A stretch of 64,000 nucleotides of DNA, taken from Liolophura sinensis (lineage: Eukaryota; Mollusca; Polyplacophora; Chitonida; Chitonidae). The notes below the pieces were generated by a model. It did not search any database. It had not been told where the DNA came from and saw only the letters and a program-made list of their open reading frames with translations. Shown here one piece after another: positions 10,897-21,239 of the stretch. The translations under genes were made by a program, and so were the position numbers. Within the stretch, counting starts at the first letter, position 1. The number at the start of each line of letters is the position of its first letter. Where the stretch lies: assembly GCF_032854445.1 (NCBI RefSeq), contig NC_088307.1, positions 11,112,017-11,176,016 on the forward strand, written 5' to 3'.

Positions 10897-11031
10897 CGCA
10901 GGCGCTTTCGTCGGGTGTGCACGTCCTCTGATCATCTACGCCTCCGGCGTCCCTACATGGACCCGGTAACCGTCGTCTGGTTCTTGTTTCACAGTTACAT
11001 TCTCCCCAAACTTTCCATGGATCAGCGGGTT
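10897..11031 (-). CDS. PLAT gene A, exon 5: thrombospondin type 1-like repeat
   Basis: A 135-base exon, phase 1 to phase 1, the symmetric type usual for shuffled extracellular modules. It encodes EPADPWKVWGECNCETRTRR and ends with TCTPDESAC. The TSP1 hallmarks WxxW, the RTRRR strand and the spaced cysteines are present. The paralogous exon in arm B ends PDECPC, so arm A has lost one cysteine (C to S), consistent with relaxed constraint. Confidence 0.75.
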
Positions 11032-11090
11032 CTGAATAGCAAATGAGAAATATGTAATGCTTCCCTATGCGACTTAACATTTAAGGCGAA

Positions 11091-11355
11091 AGAATGGATG
11101 GATGAATGCTCGTTTTCCTTTGGCAGGGCGAGCCCGCCACTGAAGTATCATGCCGAACAAGACACCCAACCCAGACGAATGATACTGACACCGGGACAAC
11201 CATTCCTTTTTCCTTGTTCCAACCTCTCAGTGCTGAGCACCAAGCGAGGCAGCAGCAAGTACCCTTTTTAAAGTCTTTGGTATCACCCGACACGGGTTTG
11301 ACCCTTGAGCATCCCAACTTCGAGGCAGATGCTCTCTCTAGCCATTAGGACACCG
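11091..11355 (-). repeat. SINE-C (tRNA-derived)
   Basis: In reverse complement the head reads GTGTCCTAATGGCTAGAGAG (box A-like), then a box B-like GGGTCAAACCC. The body contains AGCACTGAGAGGTTGGAAC. A partial second copy is at about 19395-19560. Confidence 0.6.
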
Positions 11356-11426
11356 AAGCGAAAACGAAGTAATGCTCGCCAACACACTATATACGCATGC
11401 ACACATCCGTGCCTTTATCCTTGCAA

Positions 11427-11660
11427 CCTCCGTGGCCTAGTTGTTATCGAGCTAGCGCGGCATGATGACACAGGAGTCTCTCAACAATGCGATAGGTGTG
11501 AATTCAAGTTGAACTCAGGCTGGTTCTCTATCCAACCGTACTTAGGGAGGTATGTCAACAACCTGTGGTTGGTCATGGGTGGTTTTTTCCCACTTAAATG
11601 CTGTCCGCCATCTTATAAGAGAAATATTCTTGAGTACAGCGTAAAACTTCAATGAAATAA
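11427..11660 (+). repeat. SINE-A, degenerate, shared with arm B
   Basis: Head ACCTCCGTGGCCTAGTTGTT, body and 3' end GAGTACAGCGTAAAACTTC. The inverted partner at 52395-52620 shares the diagnostic CTAGGCCACGGA and TAGCTCGAT variants, so it is the same insertion. Confidence 0.75.
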
Positions 11661-11947
11661 AAAAAAAATACCTTCGTCTATTTATTTCACCCTACGTTCA
11701 TGTACTGTTTAAGTCCGTTACCGCTTCTTATTGACAGTTACGTAATTTACAGTGTACCCCGCGTATCTGTATCAAAGTCACACTTTTAGTAGTTACCACA
11801 CATAACCAGTGTCCAGTCCCAAGTCTGTCCAGTTATAGTACATTCGAAGGAGTGAATGTGTGAGTGCTTGGGGTTTATCGTCGTACTTAACAATTTTTCA
11901 TTCATATGATGACGAAGGAGTACTTTCCGTGCATGTAATGTGCCTCC

Positions 11948-12031
11948 ACCCACCATAATGCTGGCTGTCGTCGTATAAGTGAAATATTCTTGAGAACGGC
12001 GTAAAACACCAACCAAATAAATAAATAAATA
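11948..12031 (+). repeat. SINE-A 3' fragment nested in SINE-B
   Basis: ACCCACCATAATGCTGGCTG, TAAGTGAAATATTCTTGAG and an AAATAAATAAAT tail replace about 40 bases of SINE-B. Confidence 0.75.
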
Positions 12032-12084
12032 ATAAGCTCACTGGGACGACTTACCGGCGCCCCACTCTAGCCATTATACTGATA

Positions 12085-12252
12085 GCTGGCTTCCTCTCCA
12101 GCCGTACGTGGGAAGGTCTCCAGCAACGTGCGGATAATCGTGGGTTTCCCCCGAGCTCTGCTTGGTTTCCACCCACCATAATGCTGGCCGCCGTCGTATA
12201 AGTTAAATATTCTTGAGTATGGCGTAAACATCAATCAAATCAATAAATAAAT
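12085..12252 (+). repeat. SINE-A, 5' truncated, nested in SINE-B
   Basis: Runs from GCTGGCTTCCTCTCCAGCC to the AATAAATAAAT tail, with target-site duplications on both sides inside SINE-B. Confidence 0.85.
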
Positions 12253-12345
12253 CATTATAATGATACGGGTCAACCAGCCGTTGAATAATCTTGTTAATGC
12301 TGAACGCCTAGTGAGGAAGTTACAACTTCCTCTTTCAAGGGCAAA

Positions 12346-13126
12346 TTAAAAAATTGCGTGATATTTTCGTACAATTTACAAAAATTACTCCCATCATGTT
12401 GTTTAATTCAGGCAGCAGGCCAATCTAACCCCAACCAAAGTACACCCAGCATAGGCTACGGATACACTATAATTTCTCTTTTCGATCTGCAGAGCTTCAG
12501 TTCGAAAATGTATTAGCTAATATTGGTGTAAGTCATATTTTAAATTTTAAATTTTAGCCAAACTCAGCAGCTAATGTGCAGCGGTCAAACGTCACAGTAT
12601 AATAGCAGCAGTTTTCCTATACTAGAAATATTTAATAATGTTGTAATTTACATGGTATGTTGAACCTCGTTTCTGTAGAAAGAGGATGGATCAAGAGCGC
12701 TGTACTCAACAACACATAACTGATTGATCGTGCCAGAAGGTGGCCTACATTATTGTTGAAGGAAGGATGTGCAAATACTGTTCACCAGCCCAAGTTCAAG
12801 GTGTTGCTATCATTGTTACTCATATTGTTATTGTTACAACTATATTATAGAACTGGTTTGTTTTTATCAATGGTAGCAGTTCACTATTACGATAAATGTA
12901 CATGAATATAAGCTCTCAACAAGCACCTGTTGTAAATAATCTCATGATGGCCAAATAAAGGTTAAAATAGTCATGTTTGCCAACGATGAGTTTTAAATTT
13001 TGAATTTTAAGGTCAGAATATCGCTTGACACTGTAAATACTGAGTAAGTCATAGTAAGAATAAATTTCTGCTAAAATAACGGAAAGGAACACACGAATTT
13101 TTAATCACTGAAATTTTAACTTAAGT
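12346..13126. other. Intron 4 of PLAT gene A, no features
   Basis: AT-rich, with TTTTAAATTTTAAATTTTAG-like stretches. No frame, repeat family or RNA gene recognised. Confidence 0.5.
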
Positions 13127-13359
13127 GTATTTATTTATTTGATTGGTGTTTTACGCCGTACTCAAGAATATTTCACTGATACGACAGTGGCCAGCATTTT
13201 GGTGGGGGAAACCCACGACCATCCGAAGGTTGCTGGGAGAGCTTCTCACGTACGGCCGGAAAGGAAGCTCAACTTGAACTCAAAGCAACCGCATTTCTGA
13301 GAAGCTCCTGGGTCATTACGCTGCACTAGCGCGCTAACCAACTGAGTCACGGAGGCCCC
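13127..13359 (-). repeat. SINE-A, near full length
   Basis: Starts TTTATTTATTTGATTGGTG and ends CTGAGTCACGGAGGCCCCC. ACTTAAGT on both sides (before 13127 and from about 13362) fits a short target-site duplication. Confidence 0.85.
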
Positions 13360-13829
13360 CTGACTTAAGTCTAAGATCGTTTCGTGAGTCATGGCGTGAC
13401 AGCACTGGACAAAACATTTTTCCATAGTTCTTGTGTCATCTATTGTGACTGTAAAGGCAAAGAGACCCCTAAAATAAAGTATACTTCAGGTGATAAACCA
13501 CTCAACACTGCCCAGAAATATGCGTGTAACGCGATTTATGTTTTTACAATGATTTTTAACCGAGAAAAATACATTTAAAATGCTGGATTTGACCTTGGCA
13601 GTTTCTGACCTTACTTTGGCCACTGACACCTTATGAAGTTTACTGCTCAAGACTTCTCTATTCGAACCATCATTGACATTGAAAGCGTTCAAACAGACAA
13701 TCGTAGAATCCTTTCAAAAACATTTTACCCAGTAGGGAATACTCTGTTGTTCAAGACAGTGTATATTGGTCTTTCTCTTGATATACACTTCGTTGTAGTT
13801 TTTTTTCCTCTTTAAGAATAATAGGTCTG

Positions 13830-13965
13830 CAGCAGCTTGCGGATGGTCGTGAGGTTGTCACGGGCTCCGCCCGGTTTTCTTTCATCACAATACTGGCCGC
13901 CGTGGTGTAAGTGAAATATTCTTGAGTACGGCGTAAAACACCAATCAAATAAATAAATAAATTTA
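13830..13965 (+). repeat. SINE-A 3' part, shared with arm B
   Basis: CAGCAGCTTGCGGATGGTCG through GTAAAACACCAATCAAATAA. The inverted partner is at 50838-50975, adjacent to the same exon. Confidence 0.8.
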
Positions 13966-14078
13966 AGAATAACATCTTTGGGTTTAGGCACACGGTCTCT
14001 GCAACAGTGCCTAATAATATATCTGCAGTGTGTCGAGATTGTCCGACAATCGATAAGGTTGAAGACCGTATCACTTAC

Positions 14079-14184
14079 CATTACGTTTATATGTCACCGA
14101 TTTCTTCCAAATTTTGTTGTCATCTGCGCAGTTATACCTGCCGAATGTTCCAACGTCATCTGTTGCCTGATGACGTACCGTTAA
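14079..14184 (-). CDS. PLAT gene A, exon 4: end of PLAT domain
   Basis: A 106-base exon, acceptor cttcttag, donor gtaagt, phase 0 in and phase 1 out. It encodes LTVRHQATDDVGTFGRYNC followed by a short linker ending YKRN. This is the last beta-strand region of the PLAT fold. Its frame was fixed by comparison with arm B exon 50592-50697: both stay open only in this frame, with mostly conservative changes. Confidence 0.72.
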
Positions 14185-14218
14185 CTAAGAAGAGAAAAGC
14201 TGAATTCTTTATATTATA

Positions 14219-14735
14219 AGTGTTTTACGCGACGGTGGCTATGGTGGCAGGGAGCCGGGCAGAGTGAGTGAGTGAGTGCTTGGGGTTTAACGTCGTACTC
14301 AACAATTTTTCAGTCATATGACGACGAAGGAATCATTAGGGTGCATGTACGTGTAATGTGCCTCCTTGTTGCAGGACGGATTTCCACCGCTCTTTTATTT
14401 AGTGCTGCTTCACTGAGACGACTTACCGAAGGCAAGCAAGCCGCCCCGCCCGAGCCATTATACTGATACGGGTCAACCAGTCGTTGCACTATCCCCTTCA
14501 TGCTGAACGCCAAGCGAGGAAGTTACAACTTCCTCTTTTAAAGTCTTAGGTGTGACTCGATCAAGGATTGATCCTGGATCTACCGGTCCCGAAGCGGACG
14601 CTCTACCAACTGTGCTATCCGGGCCGGTGAGCCGGGCAGAACCTGGGGAAAACCCATGACCATCAGCTGACTTTCCCTCGTGCAGCCGGAGAGGAAGCCA
14701 TGTAGCATGAGCTGGACGCACGGCGACCTCATTAA
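14219..14735 (-). repeat. SINE-A carrying a nested SINE-B
   Basis: The SINE-A body is visible on both sides (GTGTTTTACGCGACGGTGGC at the left; CCTGGGGAAAACCCATGACC and CGGAGAGGAAGCC at the right). The same SINE-A, without the nested element, lies inverted at about 50.46-50.58 kb in arm B. Confidence 0.8.
14264..14628 (-). repeat. SINE-B, full length (365 bp)
   Basis: Perfect 12-bp target-site duplication GAGCCGGGCAGA (14252-14263 and 14629-14640). The tRNA-like head is at the high-coordinate end. In reverse complement it reads GGATAGCACAGTTGGTAGAG (box A) and GGATCAATCCTTG (box B-like). The 3' tail is a (TCAC)n run. It appears to belong to a widespread lophotrochozoan SINE type (from memory). 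Inserted after the inverted duplication, since arm B lacks it. Confidence 0.88.
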
Positions 14736-15620
14736 TGAGAACAAAATGGTGATATTTCTATATATGTCTGATATATGGCAAGAGGATTGCTATCTTCAAG
14801 TTACAAATGACAATAAAAGACAGATAGTAAATCGTATTCGTTCTACGATTAACCAGGGACGCCGCCGTCTTTTGTGCAATAAAACTGCAGATATTAAAGA
14901 CGCATGACATGCATTTATAAAAACACAGGCATTAATGTTCAAACGTCTTGCTGTTTTTATTTGAACTCTGACGTCTTATCCATAAACGTGTTACATGTAT
15001 ACGACTATACACGCATATGTTTTTGCTAAAACATAGGGTTTCATTCACTTTATAACACTGAAATTTTCATTAAATTATTTCCAACGTTTTCCTCAAAACA
15101 TTGGTGTTTTCTAGGAAAACATGTGACATATGTTATGGCCAAATAACAGTTTTTATTTTCACATGTAAATGTCCATTAGTTGTATATGTGAACCACTGGC
15201 TTTTCGTAGTCAGCTTGGGGTAGGCCTATGTATACATTAGTCAACCATGACGTAATTACAAATAATCGATGAAGTCACTCGTTAATCGTACGACGAATAC
15301 GAAATCATCAACTTCGCTGATCGTGAAAAAATGTTCTATGCTCAAACTCTTGCTTAAAATCATAAAATCTATACAAAAAAGTAAAACATTCGAGAAAGTT
15401 CTTTACGCATACATATTTCAGGAAGTGACCATGATACACTGTATTTTATATAACCAGACAGTTGTAAACATTCTCTTCCAATTCACAGTGCACTCGACCA
15501 ACCTATGCACATGTTGACAATCGGTTGATCTGTACTTTGTCACATACACGTGTAAGAATCATTCTTTCAATGAATATAGTGTTAAACAATCTACAATGAA
15601 ATAAAAAAAAAAATTGATCG
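14736..15620. other. Intron 3 of PLAT gene A, with a conserved non-coding block
   Basis: No exon or transposon. About 14985-15035 (rich in CATATG and GTATAGTCGTATAC) is almost identical to about 40.19-40.24 kb of arm B in reverse, more conserved than the surrounding intron. Confidence 0.55.
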
Positions 15621-15624
15621 TATA

Positions 15625-15850
15625 TCTATTTGCTTATTTCAATGGTGTTTTACGCCGTACTCAAGAACCTTTCACTAATGCTATGGCGGTCAGCATCATG
15701 ATGGGAGGAATCCAGGCAGAGCCCGGGGAAAACCCATCCGCAGGCTGCTTTCAGGCCTTCTCACATAACGACCGGAGAAGAAGCCAGCTAGCATCAGACC
15801 ACATTGGTGGTCTCTCACACCATATTAGTGAGGGGCTCATGGATCACTGA
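15625..15850 (-). repeat. SINE-A, shared with arm B
   Basis: GGTGTTTTACGCCGTACTCA at the left, CCAGGCAGAGCCCGGGGAA in the body. The inverted partner is at 39368-39575, just downstream of the same exon, so the insertion is old. Confidence 0.8.
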
Positions 15851-15899
15851 AAATGATAGCAGCTCTTTTTGTTTGTATATAATATAAATGAAAACTTAC

Positions 15900-16008
15900 A
15901 CGCCTCATTGCCCACCAATCTTCACCAGTGTTTGTCAAATTAAGCCCGACCTTACATATTGGACCAAGGTCCTTGGCGTCCTTTGATGTTAGATTGTAGA
16001 TATCCGTC
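15900..16008 (-). CDS. PLAT gene A, exon 3: middle of PLAT domain
   Basis: A 109-base exon, acceptor cttttacag, donor GT at cgt|gtaag, phase 2 in and 0 out. It encodes TDIYNLTSKDAKDLGPICK, then VGLNLTNTGEDWWAMRR. The TD-[IV]-F/Y strand, the DLG turn and the tryptophan after the Asn/Gly loop are typical PLAT core features. Arm B exon 39204-39312 has the same length and borders. Confidence 0.8.
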
Positions 16009-16019
16009 CTGTAAAAGAG

Positions 16020-16950
16020 GGAAATTAGGAATTGCTTATTACATCTTTATTTATTTGTTTGAATGGTCAATAACGTTGGACTCGTGATGTTTTCACTTAT
16101 ACTACGATATAAGGTTTTATGGCTGGAAGAAACCGATATACACTAACATTGACACATTTTCCCCGCGTCATACCAGTTTTCACTTACACACAGCGCTCAA
16201 CACTGGTGGGCAGCAATTGATTTTGAATGAACTTCATTTATTATATAGCTACCGACTGAGTATGGTAAAACTGTCGTGTATCAAGTTATACTTTGGGAAA
16301 TCGAAAACACAGTGATGAACCTGCAATACCTATTGTTGCATCCTTCTGTTATGCAAGATCATGTGGTAAGTATGCTATTACCCGCCCCCACCCCCACTGC
16401 GAAATATAAATATATTTAAATTGCTATGGTTCGAACGTATGTAAATAGCGCATTGGTCAACAGTACCTCGCTTGCTGATGTTTATGTAAGGCGACAGTAC
16501 TCATCTATGATCAGGTGACGTAATACACCAGCCTCGCTATCCACGTCGCTGTGGTAAAAATCATGGCGCCCAAGTACATTAGATATGTCATTTTAAGGGC
16601 GATAGTAGGGGCATTTCTTATTTAAAATGAGTGTAATATTGGATCTTGGGGAGCCGTACTTTTTTTTCACATTCGATGGCACCAAAGGGAGGTAACATTA
16701 TATGCCAAAGTCATGTAGGAACGCTGCTATGTATATACACGTAATTTGCTTTCCCCATTTCTGTAAACATTGACGAGGAAATTGTGACGGAGGAGTAAAG
16801 TCCATTACTTGTTGATTTTCAAATTCCGCAAAATTCTAAACGGAACATTAAAAGCAACACAGGAATATTCAAACGTAGCCAAGTGGGTAGCGTAGCGGAA
16901 TAGCCCAGGGAGTTGCTGTGAGTTCACGTCATGCAGACATCCTGTCTCGT
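16020..16950. other. Intron 2 of PLAT gene A, alignable with arm B but without features
   Basis: Segments such as GGGAGGTAACATTATATGCC and ATTTTGCGGAATTTGAAAAT (in reverse) are shared with about 38.45-38.65 kb. No coding signal or RNA gene. Confidence 0.45.
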
Positions 16951-16954
16951 ACTA

Positions 16955-17095
16955 ACAGCAAACTGCTGAAGGTCGTGGGTTTTCCCAGAGCTCTGCTCGG
17001 TTTCCTATCATAATGCTACCGCCATGTCGTATGAGTGAAATATCTTTGGGAAAGGTTTGAGAATTTCCAACCAAATGAATGAATAAATCAATAAA
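16955..17095 (+). repeat. SINE-A 3' part
   Basis: GGTCGTGGGTTTTCCCAGAG, ATCATAATGCTACCGCC and GAGTGAAATATCTTTGGG with a GAATAAATCAATAAA tail. The neighbouring head-like sequence (about 16880-16930) pairs with about 38.33-38.40 kb in arm B. Confidence 0.7.
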
Positions 17096-17432
17096 CACAT
17101 GTTGTTCTGGAAATCCGCGCTGGATTCGATGCCTCTGCATGACGTCTCTACTGGGATTAAATGAGTGAGTCACCATGCATGAGCAGGACTGAACACGTGC
17201 CTCGTAGTTAGCAGTCACGAGCTTAATTCAGTTCAGTAACTGCCTCACACGACTTTGGACTTACAGAATTTTTAAGAAAGGGTTCACAGTGGGAGGAAAC
17301 CGGACAGAGCGCAGTGGAAACATTTCCATGTAATCAGGCAATTCGAAACTTCGACATTGAAAATAAAATAAATAAATAATACAGTTCATCGATTATGGAA
17401 AAAAAATCATATAGATTGTATTTACGCTCATT

Positions 17433-17660
17433 AATTTATTTATTTTTTTGACTGCTGTTTTACGACATGATCAAGAATTTTTCAATGACAAGACGGTAAC
17501 CAGCACTATGGTGAGAAAAAAGCGGGCAAAATGCAGGGGAAACACATGATAATCTGCAGGTTTCTGACAGATCTCACGTCCCGTGCAAGATGGAGCTGCA
17601 TTGGTGAGAGAGTCATTGTGCCGTGCTGGTCCGCTAACCACCTCGGTAATGCAGTCCCCT
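17433..17660 (-). repeat. SINE-A, degenerate, shared with arm B
   Basis: TTTTTTTGACTGCTGTTTTACGAC at the left, CCGCTAACCACCTCGGTAA at the right. The inverted partner at 37605-37820 has alignable flanks, including ATTTAATGAGCGT. Confidence 0.75.
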
Positions 17661-17747
17661 GCTCACGCACATTAAAAGGCACAAAGTGGCCTCACCACAA
17701 TGCCTTGAATTAGGCGCGGGATTAGATTTTCAAGCAATATCAATATA

Positions 17748-19275
17748 AACTCTGTCCAAAAAGAAACGCAATCCCCCGCATTTTAGAGATTTTAATATTT
17801 AGTTTTAAGACGGCACAACTTTTTTCTTATTGAAGACAGAAGTCAGAAATTTGGCAGAATAACAATCAAGATAGTCATGTTTAAAACTGTCTTTTTAAAA
17901 GTCTTCTCACAAACACCAGTTGCTCACCAGGGGGCGTCTTCCTCAGAATCTCGTATGATCACCACGAGCTGCAATCACTGCACGGCTTCTCCTTGGACAA
18001 GAACGGATAAGACGCCGGATTCTCTCCTGGGGAATGGCCCTCCACTCCTCCTGTAACGCAACGGCGAGCTGTTGAAGCGTCTGTGGCGGTGGCTGACGTT
18101 GACGCACGGATCGATCCAGAGTATCCCACAGGTGTTCAATAGGGTTGACGTCTGGTGATTTAGAGGGCCATGGCAAGACATTGACGTTGGGATCCTACAG
18201 AAAGTTCATTATTGCACGTGCAGTATGAGGCCTGGCGTTGTCCTGTTGAAAAAGCTGTGTCTGTCGGTCAATGATTGGGAGAAGGTGAGGCTGTAACACG
18301 TGGTTGATGTAACGTTGGGCTGTCAGGTTCCCTGGAACGATCACCAAGTCTGATTTCTGGTTGTACGAGATGGCTCCCCACACCATAACACTGCCTCCGC
18401 CAAATCTGTCCACCTGCCGGACGCAGATGGGCGCAAAGCGTTCATGACATCTCCTATACACATGCTGTCTTCCTTTGTGACGTGTCAAAAGAAAAACGGG
18501 ATTCATCAGAAAACCAGATGCGCCTCCAGTTTTGTAAAGTCCATATCCTTACGTTGTTGCACCACCTGAGTCGTAGGCGTCGATGTAAGGGGCGTAGTAC
18601 AAATCCAACAACTGGTCTACAGGCACATAAACCCGCTTCTTTCAGACGGTTCCTAATCGTTTGAGCCGACACTCTCCTCAAACCTGGTATTTGTGTGGCA
18701 GTCACGGTAGGGCATGCCGATTACGCAGATGAAGGACCCAGATGTACCGATCTTGAAGTGGGGTCGTGATTCTTGGCCTTCCACTTCTCGGGCGATCGTT
18801 GGTCGAATTAAAGTTGTTGTAACGGCTCCAAAGTCGGAATATCGTTGTTTTGTGAACATTTAGGTGTCGTGCAATAGTACCAAAACTTTCTCCGGCTTGA
18901 ATAAGACCAATGGCGATATTTCGGTCGGCAGCACTCAGTCGCGGCATTTAACCGACTGACTTTCGTCGACGAATGAATGAATAAAATACAAAAGCACACG
19001 GGCTTTTATACACCCCCACACTATAACTGCCATTGACATGATTTGCATGTGAATGGTTCTGTGTGCGACGTCAACAGGGTCAGCCCATGCGTTGTGACGC
19101 CATAAGCAATAAAATACACTAGGAGAGAAAAGGCAGTTGTTTGGATGGTAATCTTCATTAAAAACGTGTATAATTTCATTACATTTGGCTAAAATTTAGT
19201 TTGGAAGCAATAACTTTATTCGAACGAATTTTTGATATCCGAGGACAGGGTTTGCGTTTCTTTTTTGACAGAGTT
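17748..19275 (-). mobile_element. Tc1-family DNA transposon, copy 1 (1528 bp)
   Basis: Terminal inverted repeats AACTCTGTC(C)AAAAAGAAACGCAA and the complementary GCGTTTCTTTTTTGACAGAGTT, flanked by TA dinucleotides at 17746-17747 and 19276-19277. The transposase lies on minus. The second copy at 32313-33843 is nearly identical. Arm B keeps the unoccupied TA at 37517-37518 with matching flanks, so this copy jumped in after the duplication. Confidence 0.93.
17943..18947 (-). pseudogene. Tc1 transposase, broken
   Basis: Begins MPRLSAADRN, has the helix-turn-helix segment (HLNVHKTTIFRLW) and catalytic regions FSDESRF, QQDNARPH and NPIEHLWDTL. Three lesions: a 4-base loss after RNRHALP at about 18703, a frameshift near 18480 inside the DESRF block, and a nonsense codon near 18194 between the second Asp and the Glu. 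It cannot make active transposase. Confidence 0.88.
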
Positions 19276-19277
19276 TA

Positions 19278-19690
19278 TATTCATACTCAGGGAAGAAACT
19301 AGTGAAAAACAACTTTCGATGAGGTAAACGGGCGAATCATATGTAGGACGAGGGGTCATTAGATCTGTGTGTCCATCATGTTTACTGTGTCTTCGTGTGG
19401 CAGGGTAAGACCATGCCGGCACTGAAGAATCATGTCGAAGAAATTAGACATGACACCTTAACGAGTCACATTATAATTACGACAAGCGAACTAGTTATGT
19501 TTCATTGCTCCAACCTCTCAGTGCTGATTGCCAAGCGTTTTCTTAAGCAACACTCGTTGGGCCTAGGTAAGAAGCGGTCGACCATCGTGGGGCGGTTTGC
19601 AGGATCTATAAAGTCTGCTTTTGACCACCTGACTTCCACCAATATGTTGTGGATATATGTGCGTCACATGTGGGGATGTTCCTCACCAAC
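19278..19690. repeat. Old repeats including a partial SINE-C
   Basis: 19395-19560 matches SINE-C (TGGCAGGGTAAGACCATGCC, CCAACCTCTCAGTGCTGA). The preceding 100 bases pair in reverse with about 37.34-37.50 kb of arm B. The long plus-strand frame here is not a gene. Confidence 0.5.
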
Positions 19691-19820
19691 TTGCCAAAGG
19701 TCAGTGGGTTTTCCTATACACTACGGTTTCGTGCACCATAATACTGGACCTCATAGTAAAAAGTGAAACATTATTGAATATACAGTGTTAAACAAAACTC
19801 AAATAAATAAATAAATAAAA
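19690..19820 (+). repeat. SINE-A, very degenerate, shared with arm B
   Basis: CACCATAATACTGGACC, AAAAGTGAAACATTATTGA, then AAATAAATAAATAAATAAA. Inverted partner at about 37.06-37.29 kb. Confidence 0.6.
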
Positions 19821-19907
19821 GAACAAATGAATAAACATGTACATGTTTTGACTTATAATACTAGTGGTACATTCACGCGAAGGCATGTCGGATTTGGCTA
19901 TACTTAC

Positions 19908-20045
19908 TTGTCTATACCTAATCTTCTGCCTTTTCCAGAGATCGTCGTCTCTGACTTTGCACCAGTTTTGTTGAACAATGAAACAATCACATCAGACTCT
20001 ATACAAGCCAACCTGGTCCACATGTCTCAACGGTCAGTTGGTAAA
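19908..20045 (-). pseudogene. PLAT gene A, exon 2: first half of PLAT domain, 1-bp deletion
   Basis: Acceptor gatttcag, donor AA|gtaagt. The start YQLTVETCG matches arm B exactly, but the next codons read TGTGGACC where arm B has TGTGGAACC. The loss of one A shifts the frame, and a TAG follows within a few codons. Read past the lesion, the frame again encodes PLAT sequence (ESDVIVSLFNK, ISGKGRRLG). Length is 138 against 139 in arm B. The preserved splice sites and later exons suggest a recent lesion or a base-calling error. Confidence 0.78.
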
Positions 20046-20345
20046 CTGAAATCAAATGAATATTTTGTTTAATTCTATATTTTTGAAAGAGAATTTCTGA
20101 CGATCTATAATTGCACAATACGATTGCTTCTATCTGTAGATCGCAGGGAAAACATCGGATCTGATGCAATCTGTCTATAACTGTATAAACGACCATCACT
20201 TTTCTCAGTATATTCCGGACAAATTGCTTCTGTGAGTATATATATACACACAAGTAAAACAGAAATATAGAAACGCTTAGGCATTGTTAAAATAATTTGG
20301 GGAAAACCTGGATTTGCAAAGCGTTTTACACAATACATGAACGTG

Positions 20346-20950
20346 GACAAATATAGGACTACATGTAGGTCAACAATTTCCCTTGCGTTGGAACACTACC
20401 TTGAATATCCGAAGTCATAAAAAAGTGCACGAGTTCGAACAAATTGATAAACTGCTTTTTGGTCATGGGGAATGTATTCCCCAAAACTGTTATTGCCATT
20501 AAACTTCAGTATAAATGACAATCAGCATGATTCCCTTGACGAAACGAGTTTTGTTCTAAATTCTACTTCCACGCCATTATTCTCATCGTATACTATGTAT
20601 TAAAAATTACAAACCAAGAGTGCCATGTATCCTTCAAACATTAGGCCTACAGCCAGATCAAGGTTTCCAGTTTCATATTCTTGGTTTCATATTTTGAATG
20701 TGGAGTGAAAACTGCGACAGATGCGACCATACCAGGAATTGCTTCCCGGTATTGAAAAATAACGTAATGTTTTAACACAATACTATTGTTAAATATTTCC
20801 CCGCCACTTACTGATTGTAACTTTCCTCAATAATTACAGACATAATTATAACGAAGTACGGTTACATGTAGTTGACAGCTGAACGTTAAATATAGAACTA
20901 GTAGATACATGAATGCACATCTATAATGCTTCACACAGGAGCGCTAGTAG
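20346..20950. other. Intron 1 of PLAT gene A beyond the arm boundary, no features
   Basis: AT-rich. No partner in arm B was found beyond about 20345, so this marks the inner edge of the duplicated segment. Confidence 0.45.
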
Positions 20951-20954
20951 ATGT

Positions 20955-21215
20955 ACATATACAGATAGTATATAAAAGACACGTGTGTTAGCAAGCCGAG
21001 TTCATACATAAATAGACAGATAGTATATAAAACACATCTGTGTTAGCAAGCCGAGTTCATACATAAATAGACAGATAGTATATAAAGCACGTCTGTGTTA
21101 GCAAGCCGAGTTTATACATAAATACACAGATAGGCCTAGTATATAAAGCACGTCTGTGTAAGAAAGCCGAGTTTATACATAAATACACAGAGAGTATACA
21201 GCACAAAGATACGTG
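20955..21215. repeat. 55-bp tandem repeat (about 4.5 copies)
   Basis: GCAAGCCGAGTTCATACATA recurs at 20991, 21046 and 21101 (period 55), with ACAGATAGTATATAAA inside each unit. The last unit is slightly longer. Confidence 0.85.
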
Positions 21216-21239
21216 TGCCAAAATACAGAGATATTAGTA

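Larger units (their letters stand above)
11851..12345 (-). repeat. SINE-B interrupted by two SINE-A insertions
   Basis: SINE-B begins (plus-strand view) GTGAGTGCTTGGGGTTTATC, is broken at about 11947-12031 and again at 12085-12252, and resumes CGGGTCAACCAGCCGTTG to CTTCCTCTTTCAAGGGC. The intact copy at 14264-14628 gives the uninterrupted order. The second interruption has 13-bp direct repeats CATTATACTGATA (12072-12084) and CATTATAATGATA (12253-12265). Confidence 0.8.
2238..20345 (+). repeat. Arm A of a large inverted segmental duplication
   Basis: Read in reverse complement, this segment matches about 36.6-61.36 kb in the same order. The pairs include KCNMB-like exon 2 (2.24-2.57 / 61.09-61.36 kb), the 2.92-3.08 / 59.93-60.06 kb stretch, two MITEs, the minisatellite at 6.7-7.0 / 56.7-57.1 kb, and PLAT gene exons 7, 6, 5, 4, 3 and 2. 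Several SINEs are present in both arms. Exon similarity is high and introns are diverged but alignable by eye, so this is an ancient duplication, not an assembly copy. The innermost match is about 20.22-20.34 kb with 36.60-36.72 kb. Confidence 0.85.

Noticed and set aside
19395-19766. 123-codon plus-strand frame
   Set aside because: It runs through a SINE-C piece and a degenerate SINE-A and is not conserved in arm B.
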